From Asparagopsis taxiformis (Eukaryota; Rhodophyta; Florideophyceae; Bonnemaisoniales; Bonnemaisoniaceae): a stretch of 64,000 nucleotides of DNA. The DNA lies in contig JALQPE010003117.1 in assembly GCA_030407315.1 (NCBI GenBank), positions 1 to 64,000 on the forward strand, given 5' to 3'. Of the stretch, positions 31,440 through 42,884 are shown one piece after another. Each line of letters begins with the position of its first letter. Position 1 is the stretch's first letter. A program made the position numbers and the translations under genes. The notes under the pieces were generated by a model. The model saw nothing but the letters and a program-made list of their open reading frames with translations, was not told where the DNA came from and made no database searches.

Positions 31440-31755
31440 AAAATAGAGTGGTCGCCGTGATGGATGCGGACATCCAAGTCGAGCACGGCGGCAGAAATTT
31501 CTGGGGTCGAAATTTTTGAATTTCTGAACCGGCGCCCGTCCTAGGTGGACATAGACATGGCGGAAGTCCATCCCGAGGGGGACATCCGTGGTACTAGAAA
31601 CAATGAATGTCGCCCTAGTAATACTAGACGTACTAGACCGCATGGACGTCCGGTTCTAGGCGGACATCCAAAAATACTGGAGAACATGGACGTCCGCCTA
31701 GTAATACTAGGTGTACTAGAGGTTGTGGACGTCCGCGTCCATTTCCGAGAACACA
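31440..31755. repeat. GGACGTCC-type palindromic repeat E, copy 1
   Basis: Contains repeated GGACGTCC boxes, the palindrome CCTAGTAATACTAGG, and the end sequence GTGGACGTCCGCGTCCA then CGAGAACACAGACG, which meets the inner edge of the right inverted-repeat arm. The last 150 bp match 33300-33475. Confidence 0.75.
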
Positions 31756-31767
31756 GACGTTTGTGCT

Positions 31768-32850
31768 CACTCCAGCTGACATCCCAACGGTGGAATTTAA
31801 CCGAGAGTTCAATCATTTCCAACTGTTACATCACATTGCGTGCTGGCAACGTGTGCATGGAAGGACGAACGACCGCCCTGGGAGATGAATTTTCAATTAA
31901 TTCATTTGTAATAATAAACTTTTTTATTTCCGAACTTCGTGGAATCTGAATATGCTTTACAGCGGATATGCCACGGATCATGTAAGGAAAGCAAATGGAT
32001 TCTCATATATATGATTATATGTTTATATTCGTTGTTCTCGATCCGGATCTCATTGTTCGGGGATTCAGAGACCATGGCTTGGGCCATACTCAATCTCACT
32101 GCCGGCGATGATTTCGAGTATGCACAGCAAGACTTAAGCGGACGCTGAAAGCTGTCCGGTCGATGCCGCAGGCTCCACTCCGCCCTCATCACCGACTGAG
32201 ATTCTTTGACCGCCTTTGCTTTGTTTAGTGTAGAGGATGGACGAAGGTACGTGCGCGAATCTTGAGGGTATGCATTGAGGGAAGCGTGGGTTTTGAGTCT
32301 GACTATTTCCGTTGATGCGATATTTTCCATTAGAAGCCTGTTGACTCATGGTGTGTATTGAGCGGAGGATGGAAGAGAGGTACGTGAAGTTTTGAAAGTA
32401 TGCTGCGAGGGAAAGTTGGTTCTGAGTCTGACTGTTGTGGTTGATTCCGATGTTGTGTAGATGATGCAGGAATGTTGATGACGGAAGGTAAGTTTCATTG
32501 AGTGGCAAGATGTGGTTTGCGAAGATATGGATTGCTGACTTTGATTATTCATTGCAAGGTTTTTGGATCATGGTTTGTATTGTGTGTAGGATGGATGAGA
32601 GGTAAGTAAGGGATTTTCCTAGGATATCTGTCGTGGTAAGCGTTGGTTTTGAATCTGACTGTTGGGGTTGATGTTGTGTATGTGATGCAGGAGTGGTGAA
32701 GCAGGAACGGCAGGACTGAAGGAGAGTGAAGAAGGGATCTAGGAAGATGGGGAATGAAGCTGTGAGGTGTTTCTGGTATGTGTATATTTTCGGGCATACG
32801 ATAGAAGTGAGAGTGGGTTTGAAGTGGTGTAAGATTTTGCTGACCATGTT
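31768..32850 (-). repeat. Right arm of long inverted repeat (IR-R)
   Basis: Reverse complement of 1-1201. It begins at GCTCACTCCAGCTGACATCC and runs outward through the same monomers to about 32850. The full 64-bp palindrome of the left arm is absent. Element E abuts its inner edge. Confidence 0.85.
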
Positions 32851-33044
32851 CGTGTTTGATGTCTTGATGATTTAATGGGCTGGGGTGGTGTCGAGGAAAG
32901 CGGGGATGGTATTGGGAAGGAGCGTATTTTTTATAATCTAGGTCGTGAGGGTTCTTGAAGTATGTGCGGATGGTGGTGTATGGCGTTCGGATGGTAGGGA
33001 GAACGCGATAGTGAGGGAGATGGGTGATCGACGATATGCTGACA

Positions 33045-33186
33045 GGTATTTTGTATTCTGGCTGGATACGAATTTCGTATTCTGGCTGGATACATATTCC
33101 GTATTCTGGCTGGATACGTATTTCCTATTCTAACCGGGTATTTATTTCCTATTCTGACCAGATATGTATTCCCTATTCTAGAGAGA
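33045..33186. repeat. Tandem repeat, 24-bp unit, about six copies
   Basis: Units such as GTATTCTGGCTGGATACGTA repeat every 24 bp and drift in the last three copies (CTATTCTAACCGGGTATTTA and later). The period is a multiple of 3, which leaves frames open without meaning. Confidence 0.9.
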
Positions 33187-33299
33187 CGTATTGTATACGA
33201 GCAGTTTCGTAAATGAGAGAATAAAATACGGTCCGATATGGGCCCTGAATTTACCATCCGCTGTAATTTCTTCCCTCCCGGTTTTCGCTGATATATTGT

Positions 33300-33475
33300 A
33301 TACTGGATGTCGGGTCCTAGTATTCCGCCATATGTACTAGAGAAAGTGGACGTCCGCATCCAAAATTTTTTTATTTTTTTTGGACGCGGACGTTCATTTG
33401 TTCTAGTAAATCTCGGGGCCGACTAGGACCCGTACTAGAGAGACTGGACGTCCGCGTCCACTTCCGAAAACACAG
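33300..33475. repeat. GGACGTCC-type palindromic repeat E, copy 2
   Basis: Contains an inverted pair, TGGACGTCCGCATCCAAAA and its near complement, around an A/T run (33347-33396). It ends in GGACGTCCGCGTCCAC and CGAAAACACAGACG exactly where the truncated B copy begins. Confidence 0.8.
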
Positions 33476-34169
33476 ACGGTATCGTGAAAACGTAATTGCC
33501 TTCGTGGCGTCTCGTCGGGGTTCGCGATGGCTCGTTGCACTGTCGCCCCCCTTCCGTACGTTGTCGGGGTCGTCGGACCGGGTGTTGAGGGGTATCCTCC
33601 CGGAACGGCCGGGGAGGATTGCGAGTTATAGGCGCGCGAGCCTTCTTCGTAATTCGGATCGGTTCCGCTCGGCGGAGCGGAACGTCCGGCGACGATTTCG
33701 TTGAATACTACGACAAACGAGTCGAGTCTTCCCTCCACGGCGGAGAGGCGGTTTCGTAAACTTTCGTTTTCCCGTTCGAGGGTCGCTGAGCGTTCACATA
33801 ACGCAGCAGCCTCGCGCTCCGAGACTCCGAGTCTCTTCCTTACGGCTTCGTCGACGGCCGCGTCGCTCGCCCTTTCGATGTGACCTCGAAGGTCTTCGTA
33901 CACTACACGTAGTGCCGTGGGAGTCACGTTCCCTTGCTCGAGCTGACCGCGCGTTGCGGGGTCCATACTCAAGGACTCAAACGGGCTTACCGTACGTGGT
34001 AGCTGGCCGATCGCCTCGATATCCGGCGGGATAGATCGATCGGTCGCGAAGATCGCTTCTGCTGACAACTTGCCTTGAAGGCCACGTCGGCTTCGGCGGC
34101 CGCTGACGTTGGCAACGGTTGCCTGGGCGACTCGCTGGGATTCGACACAGCGTAATTCATAGATCGTAG
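33476..34169 (-). pseudogene. gag: Partial gag of element B2
   Basis: The reading frame matches gag of element B from SAEAIFATDRSIPPDIEAIG to the RRQLRF segment, including a coiled coil (ATLERENESLRNRLSAVEGR) and a Gly/Pro/Thr-rich hinge. Near 34070 it has a 13-base insertion relative to B that shifts the N-terminal codons. It then runs into repeat E, so it lacks the capsid and zinc-knuckle parts. Confidence 0.88.
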
Positions 34170-34239
34170 TCTGTAGCACGTAGCTTTCGTTAACGTAAAA
34201 GAGCTCAACCTCGTTGGCTGTCGTTATGCTCGTAGCAAC

Positions 34240-34257
34240 TTCTAGGTCGAGAGACCA
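34240..34257 (-). promoter_or_regulatory. Primer binding site of element B2
   Basis: The minus strand reads TGGTCTCTCGACCTAGAA, next to the LTR end. Confidence 0.9.
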
Positions 34258-34258
34258 G

Positions 34259-34916
34259 TGTGGAACGACGGTTCGTTAGAAGTAGCTGGTACGAGCTAGT
34301 GGACACGCTGTCCTTACGAAACGAAACGAACGAACAGTGCCACCCGCTGGTGTTTTACTGTATTGGTAGAACGGTAGAAGGTAGAGGTTAGCGAGTAGGC
34401 ACGAGCGTCACGACGCAACAATCCACGCGAGGATTACGTTCGGTAAACGAGGTGGCACGTCACCGGAGGCGCTCTCAACCAAGCCCGTAGGCACTACACG
34501 CGATCAGCCTCACGTGCGGCGATGGGTGGGGAGTACGCAGCTCGACGGAGACGAAGCCTTGTTAGGCGAAAACGTAAACGTAGAAGTCAGTCGTAGACTA
34601 GAGCCGTTGCTCGTTCGATGATTGTCCCCTTTCCCTCCCGGCACGATGCCAATACCTATATAGCCACGATGGCATCGCTTTACAGTGTAAACACTGCTCG
34701 TAACGTCCCCGAATGGGAAAGGACCTTGTGGGTCGCACGTAGGGACCCGTTGGTCCGTTGGCCGTTGCCACTACGTTCGTTTCACACGTGTGCCGGTTGC
34801 GCGCGCGCATGCGCCAGCAATGTTCGTGCATTGCTGTCGCCGGTCGTGTCCGCCGAAATTCGAATTTCGCGGAAATCGTAAATATTTGCAATTTCGGAAT
34901 TGCCACGTATACTACA
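34259..34916 (-). repeat. LTR of element B2
   Basis: 658 bp, reverse complement of the LTR at 37830-38489; starts TGTAGTATACGTGG and ends CCACA in element orientation. Confidence 0.93.
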
Positions 34917-35708
34917 CTAAGGCCTGAAAGCTTCAGGCATCGTTGTCCGTGCTACATAAAATTTTGACGTCCTTTTAGATCACACTTGGTTATCCCTACA
35001 CCTTTCCATGAAGACCACCGAGAGGGATACTCCATTCTGCCCGACATTTCGTACCTGGATGCCTGAACATGCGGCTGGAATGGCATTTCCACCTGATTCT
35101 ATCGTCCTGAACATCAATTTTAGGCACTAGAAAGTATTAACCTAGGCATCATATTTTACTACTTTCCCGTTCTGTCCGAGTCAGTACCGCCGGACACTAG
35201 AATTTACTAGTTCAGTTTAAACTTCTTGGCAGTAAATTGTACTGTCTCAAGCACTACTTCCAGGCAGTGAAATGTACTGCCACAGGTAGTACTTCCAGGT
35301 AGTACACTGCACTGACACAGGCATAACTGGTACTGTCCTATGCCCCTGCCGAGGACAACACTACCAGACAGTACTTTACACTGATTTGGACAGCTCTATA
35401 ATACATCAAAATCTACTACTTTTCGTAGTGCTGTGGGGCAGCAATTTGTACACCTCCAAGCAGCAATGCACGGCAAAACTTGGCAAATACCCAAGGAGCA
35501 CAGTGCGGTAGCAATTCACACATCCTGAAACAGTACAGCGTGGCAGTGATTTACACATGTCATGCATTCTTAACTCAGCGACCTACAATTCAAACGGACC
35601 GCGCATTACATTTACAGCTCATACTGCATCGCGCATTTGCACTGCTTAGGGCGCTGCCATTTAAGATACTCCCTAATTTAGAAACAGACCACTCTTCAAC
35701 GTGATTCC
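34917..35708. other. Intergenic region with degenerate short repeats
   Basis: Between two LTR elements. Between about 35210 and 35345, loosely repeated blocks such as GGCAGTGAAATGTACTGCC and GGTAGTACACTGCACTG recur about every 35-40 bp. They recall subterminal repeats of DNA transposons. No gene is supported. Confidence 0.5.
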
Positions 35709-36984
35709 TGTGGGACTCGTCCCGTATTGCGCTGCGAGCGGTCGCGGGAGGGACAATTCCAGGCGTCTGGAATGGGCGCCAGGAGGGGTCGCTTAAGCGG
35801 TACGCTCGAGAGCGTGAGTGGGTACTCGATAGGGAATCAGCGGCGAAGAGCCGCGTTAGGGATCACTAGCCGCGGTGACGTGGCAAGGCAATTGTCGCCC
35901 AAGGGCGAATGGGCGCGTGCCGCCTTGCATTGGCACCGGGCCACATTGCTTGCGCAGGACCCTTCGGCGAGCGTGCAACGTGTAGCGATATAGGCGCGAT
36001 TAGTCACACACGTGTGCGAGCGGGAGGATTCTCCCGTTACAGTTGTGCACGTTTACGTTACGGCTAGCCGTTTCTATTAGTTTACACGTAGCAACGTAAC
36101 AGCTTACTCTGTAAGGCCCCTGGGCCACATAAACACCCCACAAGGTCCATTGGACGCCGGACCGGGACCATTGGTCCTGGTCCGGTCCCGGCAGTCTCGT
36201 TGACCATTTAAGGTCAACGGATTGACCACTAAGCTACAATAAAGGCAGATCGTCTCGGTTCCAAATCTTTCGACCGTGGTCGTTTAACTTACAACTAAAC
36301 GGCGGCGGCAATTCCTTCGCAGGATAGCAGCCGCTCCGTTTCGATCTCCAATTGGGGATCGCTCGCACATTTCCCCAATTGCCCGTCGCGAGCCCCCTCC
36401 GGCGGGAGTGCACGTGGATTGCCCTAGGGCATTTCGTCTCCGCGGTAGTGGACCACCTTCCCGCTTCTTTTAACGCCGTCAGGCGACCGGGAGTGGCCTT
36501 CCGCCCACCGGGACAAGGCTACCGACTGGGAGCGCTGTCGGTTCGGCACTCCCAGCCGGTCAACCGAGCTAACGCCCGTGGGCTTCTCAATCGGTCTCGA
36601 TCGCAGCCGCCGGCGGTATCACAGTTGCGGAATCCGTCGTGTGGGCAGCCACGCGTGGAGGCGACCACAATTCCCCGCGGGGATCCATCGCGCTAAGTGC
36701 CTAGTTAACCCTTGAGTGGGTTGAGGACGGCCAAGGCCGATAGATCCCTCCGGCAGGTTAGATCCAGCAGTCCCGGACCCCGCTCTACCACCCGCTACCG
36801 GGTTGGGAGACAGGTGTCCGGGCTCCGAGGGATCGGCCCACCCGACACAGCCCTCGGGCTACTAGGATCGCACCAGGCACCAGCCTCGTGGAATCGGCGC
36901 TCTCACTCGTGAGTTCGAAGCCTTATCCCTATCCTCTAATCCTCCTCGGAGGTATAATCCATCTACAAGGGCTAAGGTCCTACA
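35709..36984 (+). repeat. Candidate 5' LTR of element C
   Basis: The right end is fixed by the primer site two bases later. The left end is inferred from the inverted pair TGTGGGAC (35709) and GTCCTACA (ending at 36984). At 1,276 bp it is about twice the size of the LTRs of A and B. The partner LTR is outside the window. Confidence 0.6.
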
Positions 36985-36986
36985 TT

Positions 36987-37004
36987 TGGTCTCTCGACCT
37001 AGAA
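36987..37004 (+). promoter_or_regulatory. Primer binding site of element C
   Basis: TGGTCTCTCGACCTAGAA, identical to the sites of A and B although the LTRs differ. Confidence 0.88.
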
Positions 37005-37286
37005 GCGTTCGGGACGCTGTTGATCAACCTAGGTTGCTAAAACATCTCCGCTGGTGAGCATCGTACACCGCTTTGTCAGCGTCAAAAACTAGGAAAGTAA
37101 CAAAGGAAAGGAGAGTATACCGTACGCGAGGTACGAAGAAAGTCAGAACGGGTACGCCCGGAGCTGCAGGCCCTGTAAATCGACGAAGATTCGTGTGAGG
37201 TAACCGTCGACAGACGTTAAACACCGTAGCTCGGAGGAGCATAATCTCAACCAAATTATTTATATTCATTTCGGTGAGCGAACAGA

Positions 37287-37829
37287 ATGGCCCCCGGCAT
37301 CGATGAGCCGACGGCCAGCTCACTAGCCAAGGAGCGAAAATCCTTGGCCACTACGACTACTAGTCGTAGAAAAGGGAGGGCAGCAAGCGTTCCGCGAAGC
37401 TCCCCTCCCCGAACTCGCGCAAACGCGCGAAAGAAGACTGCCTCGGCAGTTTCAGCGGCGAAACCTCCAAAGTCGCCGCCCCCGGCGGAAAATGTCCACT
37501 CGCTGTCAAGCGTGGACTCAGGGATGGGCGCTAGGCCACTTACACTTCCTGCAGTGGCGCCTACCCCTAGAGGTTATGAATTATCGGTGGCTCAAGAGCC
37601 GACGCCTGCTGCAGCGAACAGCAGAAGCGAGGGGAAGAGAGTGCTTCGCGAGCCCTCTATCCATATTGACCCGCTTCCCAGCCTCGGCTTGACCACATTG
37701 CCATCCACGGGACTGTTTTCGGACAGGCCCCCACGGATGCCAAGCACGGCCACTGCCCCTGCCAGTGCGGCTTTGAAGCAGCCGCCTGCCACGGCAGTTG
37801 CCCCGCAGGAGATCCGGGCTATCGCACGG
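37287..37829 (+). pseudogene. gag: N-terminal part of element C gag, cut by element B
   Basis: ATG at 37287 opens 181 codons of a basic, Ala/Pro/Ser/Thr-rich protein (RRKGRAASVPRSSPPRTRAN and similar), then the frame runs into the LTR of element B. Its position after the primer site and leader identifies it as gag. No capsid or zinc-knuckle part is present because those would follow the insertion. Confidence 0.7.
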
Positions 37830-38489
37830 TGTAGTATACGTGGCAATTCCGAAATTGCAAATATTTACGTTTTCCGCGGAATTCGAATTTCGGCGGACAC
37901 GACCGGCGACAGCAATGCACGAACATTGCTGGCGCGTGCGCGCGCGCAACCGGCACACGTGTGCAACGAATGTACTGGCAACGGCCAACGGACCAACGGG
38001 TCCCTACGTGCGACCCACAAGGTCCTTTCCCATTCGGGGACGTTACGAGCAGTGTTTACACTGTAAAGCGATGCCATCGTGGCTATATAGGTATTGGCAT
38101 CGTGCCGGGAGGGAAAGGGGACAATCATCGAACGAGCAACGGCTCTAGTCTACGACTGACTTCTACGTTTACGTTTACGTTTTGCCTAGCGAGGCTTCGT
38201 ATCCGTCGAGCTGCGTACTCCCTACCCATCGCCGCACGTAAGGCTGATCGCGTGTAGTGCCTCCGGGCTTGGTTGAGAGCGCCTCCGGTGACGTACCACC
38301 TCGTTTGCTAACGTAATCCTCGCGTGGATTGTTGCGTCGTGACGCTCGTGTCTACTCGCTAACCTATCTCTACCGTTCTACCTAACATACAGTCAAAACA
38401 CCAGCGGGTGGACTGTTCGTTCGTTTCGTCGTAAGGACAGCGTGTCCACTAGCTCGTACCAGCTACTTCTAACGAACCGTCGTTCCACA
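37830..38489 (+). repeat. 5' LTR of element B
   Basis: 660 bp, from TGTAGTATACGTGG to TTCCACA, matching 34259-34916 inverted. The five bases before it are CACGG, the predicted target duplication. Confidence 0.93.
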
Positions 38490-38490
38490 C

Positions 38491-38508
38491 TGGTCTCTCG
38501 ACCTAGAA
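38491..38508 (+). promoter_or_regulatory. Primer binding site of element B
   Basis: TGGTCTCTCGACCTAGAA, one base after the LTR. Confidence 0.9.
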
Positions 38509-38586
38509 GTTGCTACGAGCATAACGACAACCAACGAGGTTGAGCTCTTTTACGTTAACGAAAAGCTACGCTACAGACGACGGTCT

Positions 38587-40992
38587 ATGAATTACGCTGT
38601 GTCGAATTCCAGCGCGTCGCCCAGGCAACCGTTGCCAACGTCAGCGGACGCCGAAGCCGACGTGGCCTTGTCAGCAGAAGCGATCTTCGCGACTGATCGA
38701 TCTATCCCGCCGGATATCGAGGCGATCGGCCAGCTACCACGTACGGTAAGCCCGTTTGAGTCCGTGAGTATGGACCCCGCAACGCGCGGTCAACTCAACG
38801 AAGGGAACGTGACTCCCACGGCACTACGCGTAGTGTACGAAGACCTTCGAGGTCACATCGAAAGGGCGAGCGACGCAGCCGTCGACGAAGCCGTAAGGCA
38901 GAGACTCGGAGTCTCGGAGCGCGAAGCTCGTGCGTTACGTGAACGCTCAGCGACCCTCGAACGGGAAAACGAAGATTTACGAAACCGCCTCTCCGCCGTG
39001 GAGGGAAGACTCGACTCGTTTGTCGTAGTATTCAACGAAATCGTCGCCGGACGTTCCGCTCCGCCGAGCGGAAGCGATCCGAAATACGAAGAAGGCTCGC
39101 GCGCCTATAACTCGCAATCCTCCCCGGCCGTTCCGGGAGGATACCCACCAACACCCGGTCCGACGACCCCGACAACGTACGGAAGGGGGGCGACAGTGCA
39201 ACGAGCCATCGCCAACCCCAACGAGACGCCACGAAGGCAATTGCGTTTTAACGATACGCCAGACCACGCGCGGTCGGCGGACGCAGCACGAGCTGCGCAA
39301 TTCGATACGAGAGCTCCCCCGCCACGTGAAACGTACATTCCGTGACTGGGTACGTTCGGCACGACGGACACGCGAGTCCACGAAAACGAACGTGCCGACG
39401 CGGTACGCTTACCAGGGAACGCCCTCGGACCCGTTTGCCACGCGTTGGCAGAGCACACGACAATGCTCGACGCATTTGCGAACGTGGTGTCGTACCGCAT
39501 GTACCGACTTAACGATGTACGTGAACATCTCTACGTGAACGAGAGTCAAAGCGTACATAAGCTCAAACGTGAGCTGGAGGGACTTTTCCCTACGTTAAAG
39601 CCGTTCTCCGGCCGGAATCCGATTACGTTGCTCGGATTCCTCGCCCAAATACGTGATGGGTTCAGCACACTCGGAGTGTGCGAGGGAGTGGCAGTACGTG
39701 CGCTGCACTTCTTCCTCGAAGGGGACGCCCGACGGTTCTACGATTCCCAGTGTACGACTGGTGTGATCACGACTGATCCGACGAAGAGGTTCTCGTGGCC
39801 TCACGTGATCAACGCGTTGATCAAACGATACCTGCAAGACGACGTGCTGCAGGACGCCTACGAAAAGGTCACGATGATCACGCAGAGTCCTAACGAGGAC
39901 GAGAATCAGTACGCTGATAGACTCGACACCGCCACGCGGGCGTGCAACTACGTGTTTACGGACCGACTCCTCGTTCACCACTACGTACGTGGTTTACTGC
40001 CCTCGACGCGGGCAGCCGTGACGGAACGACTCCGGTCACTCCCCGAACGAGAGAGGAACGACCTCACCGTTGTGAGACGATTGGCGACGGCCGAAGGAAC
40101 GACCTTCCGTGCACGTACGGCAGCTGTCGCGTCAGCCGCGAAACCGAAAGTGCGGTTTCCGGTGAAGCCTACGTTGGCTATTTCCGACCACGAGTCGAGG
40201 AAGTTCGCGGACTACGATGAGTCCGCGTACTTACGTAATGAACAGGCTAGCGAGCCCAGTTACCACGATGGTAACCCGAACATCCCCGCGAGGGACGATG
40301 ACGACGTGTCGCTCGCTGCGGCTCACGTTGCCGAGAACTTAGAGGCGATCCTCTTCACGAACGGGCCGCCGCCCAACGATACGAAAACGGCAAACGAAAC
40401 GCCGGACGAGCTCGAAGCTCGATTGAACCGTCCATGCGAGGACGTGCCGAAGCTCACGAGCGAGCAGACGCAATTGGCGCACTCCGTAATCCCGAAAGAT
40501 TACTGGACGCTGTCGTGTTGGTCATGCCGCGAAGATGGCCACTCGACGTTTACGTGTCCGCGTCTGACGCCAGATCAACGGATCTTTTTCGCGTACAAGT
40601 ACTACCTCTTCCACGTGAAGAGCAACCCACGTCAGGCTGAGTACTTCCGCCAACGAATGGCTAAACGTAACCAGGAACGACCTGGCGAGCGAGGGAACGT
40701 GACCCCGCGGAGGTACGGCACGCCGCCTACGATACTCCGAAACCCCAATCGTGACGGGGGAAGGCCCTTCGACAGGCGCCGCAGCGACTTCCGTAATGAT
40801 CGACGTGATCCTCGCCCGTGGGCGAACGAACGAAATGGCCAGCGTAACGGCCGCAGCGGAGTCTACGTGACGACTTCCGCTGACGAAACACCACTCGAGG
40901 TGGAAACGAGTCACGATGACGAACGAGCTTCGTGGGCTCACGACGACGACGTGTCGAACGGCCCCGCGCCGGAAAACGACCAGGCGATGTAG
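38587..40992 (+). pseudogene. gag: Element B gag with one in-frame stop
   Basis: ATG at 38587. The frame runs to a TGA at 39343-39345 and then continues in the same frame to 40992, giving about 800 codons in all. The N-terminal part has a coiled coil (ATLERENEDLRNRLSAVEGR) and a Pro/Thr-rich hinge. The capsid-like part has the residues LKPFSGRNPITLLGFLAQIR and FFLEGDARRFYD, also seen in gag of element A. The zinc knuckle CWSCREDGHSTFTC (CX2CX4HX4C) lies near 40517-40560. A basic Arg-rich tail and an acidic end follow. The single stop could be a mutation, a sequence error or a readthrough site. Pol follows in another frame. Confidence 0.9.
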
Positions 40993-41053
40993 GTCACGAG
41001 CCACCCACATCGCCTGAACCCTTACGTGAAAGGGGGACGACCGACGTCGATGA

Positions 41054-42492
41054 TTGGTCCTCCGCAGGCTCACCGATGAACGAGAGTTACGTAAAGCTCA
41101 CGGCCGCGAAGGCCAACTCGAGTCACACGACACCCGACGTGGGAGGGAAACGAAGTCCGACGGGACAAACGAACCTCACACGAAGAGGAAGCCTCGCAGA
41201 CGAGCGAGACGCGCTACCCGGAAGCGCGACGCTTCCGAGCGCGAGAAAGCCAAGCACGCGGCTTATGCGAAGCGTGTCGACGCAAAAGAAGCCCTACGGG
41301 CTCATACGGTGAAGCAACGAACCGTCAACGGAGACGGAGACCGCGCGCCGGTCAGAACCGAACCGTTGGTCCTCGACGGGCATACGTGCCTACTTGCGTC
41401 GAAGCATTATATCGTGTCCGGAACGATCGGACTAGACCTCAACGTGATGAGGGCGATTACCATCGCGATGGATACGTGCAGCGGCTACAACTTGATACGA
41501 ACAAGTTTACTACCCTACGACTGGGTCGACCGCTGTCTACGTGACCGCTGTCTACGTGACGAAGAGCTACCGAAGCTCGGAGACGCCAACGGGCGACGTT
41601 TGCCTATCGAAGGCGCCATCCTGCTTCGCGTCAGGTTGGGGAACTCGCTGTTCCGCGTAAAATTCTTCGTAGCCAACACGCTGGCTGTCCCCGTCATAAT
41701 GGGTACGTCGTTCATGTCGAAACATGTCGATGCTATACGCTGTCGAGCGCAGACAATCGAACTCCATCGGGGAGATACGATACCCATTATCGCGGAAGGC
41801 GATACGACGACTCCGTACGAGGAGGGGGAAGAGACGAATCCAAACGTGGAGCCCCCGAAACGCCGCGAGCGTAACGCGGCCTCGAATAGGCCAAGCCGAA
41901 CGTTCTCGGTTCGCCTGACGAAGTACACGCGTGTACCGGCGATGTCGCAACGGACCGTCAACGTGACGACGGATGCGACCGGACTCGTGTTCCTCGAACC
42001 GAAAGCGTCGGTGCAATTCCGGCATGGGCTTCGTATAGCCAACGGAGTGGTCGACGTAGGACCCAGAGAGACGTTCTCTATTATCGTATCTAACTTCACG
42101 AAGAAGGACCGCGAGCTGCCGAAAGGCGCGACGATTGCGTACGCGGTACGCTCCCCGTTGGGAATCGTCCCACTCAAGCGTGAGGGCGGCGAAGCCCTCG
42201 CGAAGGTTTTGAACCTACCGCTAGTCGACGCGACGACGCGGACGAATACGAACGGGTTGGGCGACGAAACGCCAGACCCGTTGGTCAACGAAAAGGGGAA
42301 CGACCCCGCCACGGATTGGCAGTCGACAATCGATTTGTCGCACCTCGACGACGAGGATTTACGAAAGCGCATCAACGAGATGCTAGCTACACATTCGGCA
42401 ATGTGGACGAGCGGACGCCTCGGCGAAATCAATGCTACGGAGCATCGGATCGAACTCGAACCGGGCACGCGGCCCATACGTTCAATGCCCTA
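41054..42492 (+). CDS. pol: Element B pol, N-terminal part: protease and start of RT
   Basis: The open frame has no ATG start (TTG at 41054) and is probably reached by frameshifting from gag. The protease region reads AMDTCSGYN near 41470, with Cys where the retroviral-type motif DTG has Gly; element A has DTGSG at the same place. A 15-bp unit CGCTGTCTACGTGAC is duplicated in tandem at 41531-41560, adding DRCLR twice. The segment before RT (EHRIELEPGTRPIRSMPY) matches that of element A. The frame is then broken by element D within the codon for the Tyr of PYR. Confidence 0.9.
42491..42492. repeat. TA target duplication of element D, left
   Basis: TA directly before CACTAGGA; the partner is 62147-62148. 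Confidence 0.85.
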
Positions 42493-42509
42493 CACTAGGA
42501 GGGCTTGAA
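42493..42509 (+). repeat. Left terminal inverted repeat of element D
   Basis: CACTAGGAGGGCTTGAA; pairs with 62130-62146. Confidence 0.9.
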
Positions 42510-42860
42510 GGTTCCAGAACAGTAAAAATAGTGTTTCAGAACAGTATTTCTAGTGTTCTTCAGAAGAAACAGTAACAACATCGTCTCAGGACAGTGTGTA
42601 GTGCGCCATGAACAGTGAATGCACTGTTCTTCCTCCAAATACACTGATTTGAGAGCGGTATATATTGTTCTGGAGATTTGAATGTACTGATCTACGAAAG
42701 AACAGTAAATAGTGTCCTGAGAAACGGTGAAAATAGTATTCATTGAACATAGAACGGTAAATGTGGTAACCGAGATGGTGAACTACTCACATACGGAACA
42801 GTGTAAACCGTTCCAAAGATTTAAATCAGTGTTGTTCCGGGTCAATGCTACTACGAATTG
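42510..42860. repeat. Left subterminal repeats of element D
   Basis: Short boxes such as CCAGAACAGT (42514), TCAGAACAGT (42536), AGGACAGTG (near 42588), AAAGAACAGTAAAT (near 42697) and GGAACAGTG (near 42797) occur in both orientations every 20-60 bp. In CACTA elements such arrays bind the element's own protein. Confidence 0.8.
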
Positions 42861-42884
42861 ATCGGTCTAAACCGAACTCAGTCT

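Larger units (their letters stand above)
33476..34916 (-). mobile_element. Element B2: truncated copy of LTR family B
   Basis: On the minus strand this holds one LTR (34916-34259), the primer binding site and the first part of gag, then ends abruptly at about 33476 against repeat E. LTR and gag closely match element B at 37830-39262, in the opposite orientation. No second LTR is visible. Confidence 0.93.
35709..37829 (+). mobile_element. Element C: LTR retrotransposon, 5' part only
   Basis: A candidate LTR (35709-36984), the shared 18-nt primer site, a leader and the start of gag are present. Gag is broken at 37829 by element B. The rest of C must lie beyond the window end, past element B. 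Confidence 0.8.

Noticed and set aside
1..32850. Maverick/Polinton element with long terminal inverted repeats
   Set aside because: No protein-primed DNA polymerase B, retroviral-like integrase, packaging ATPase or capsid gene lies between the arms; the only integrase belongs to LTR element A.
33024..33212. Small ORFs over the 24-bp tandem repeat
   Set aside because: They are open only because the period is a multiple of three.
34598..38257. Similar 87-116 codon ORFs at 34598-34906 and 37798-38148
   Set aside because: They lie within the LTRs of B2 and B and reflect the inverted LTR copies.
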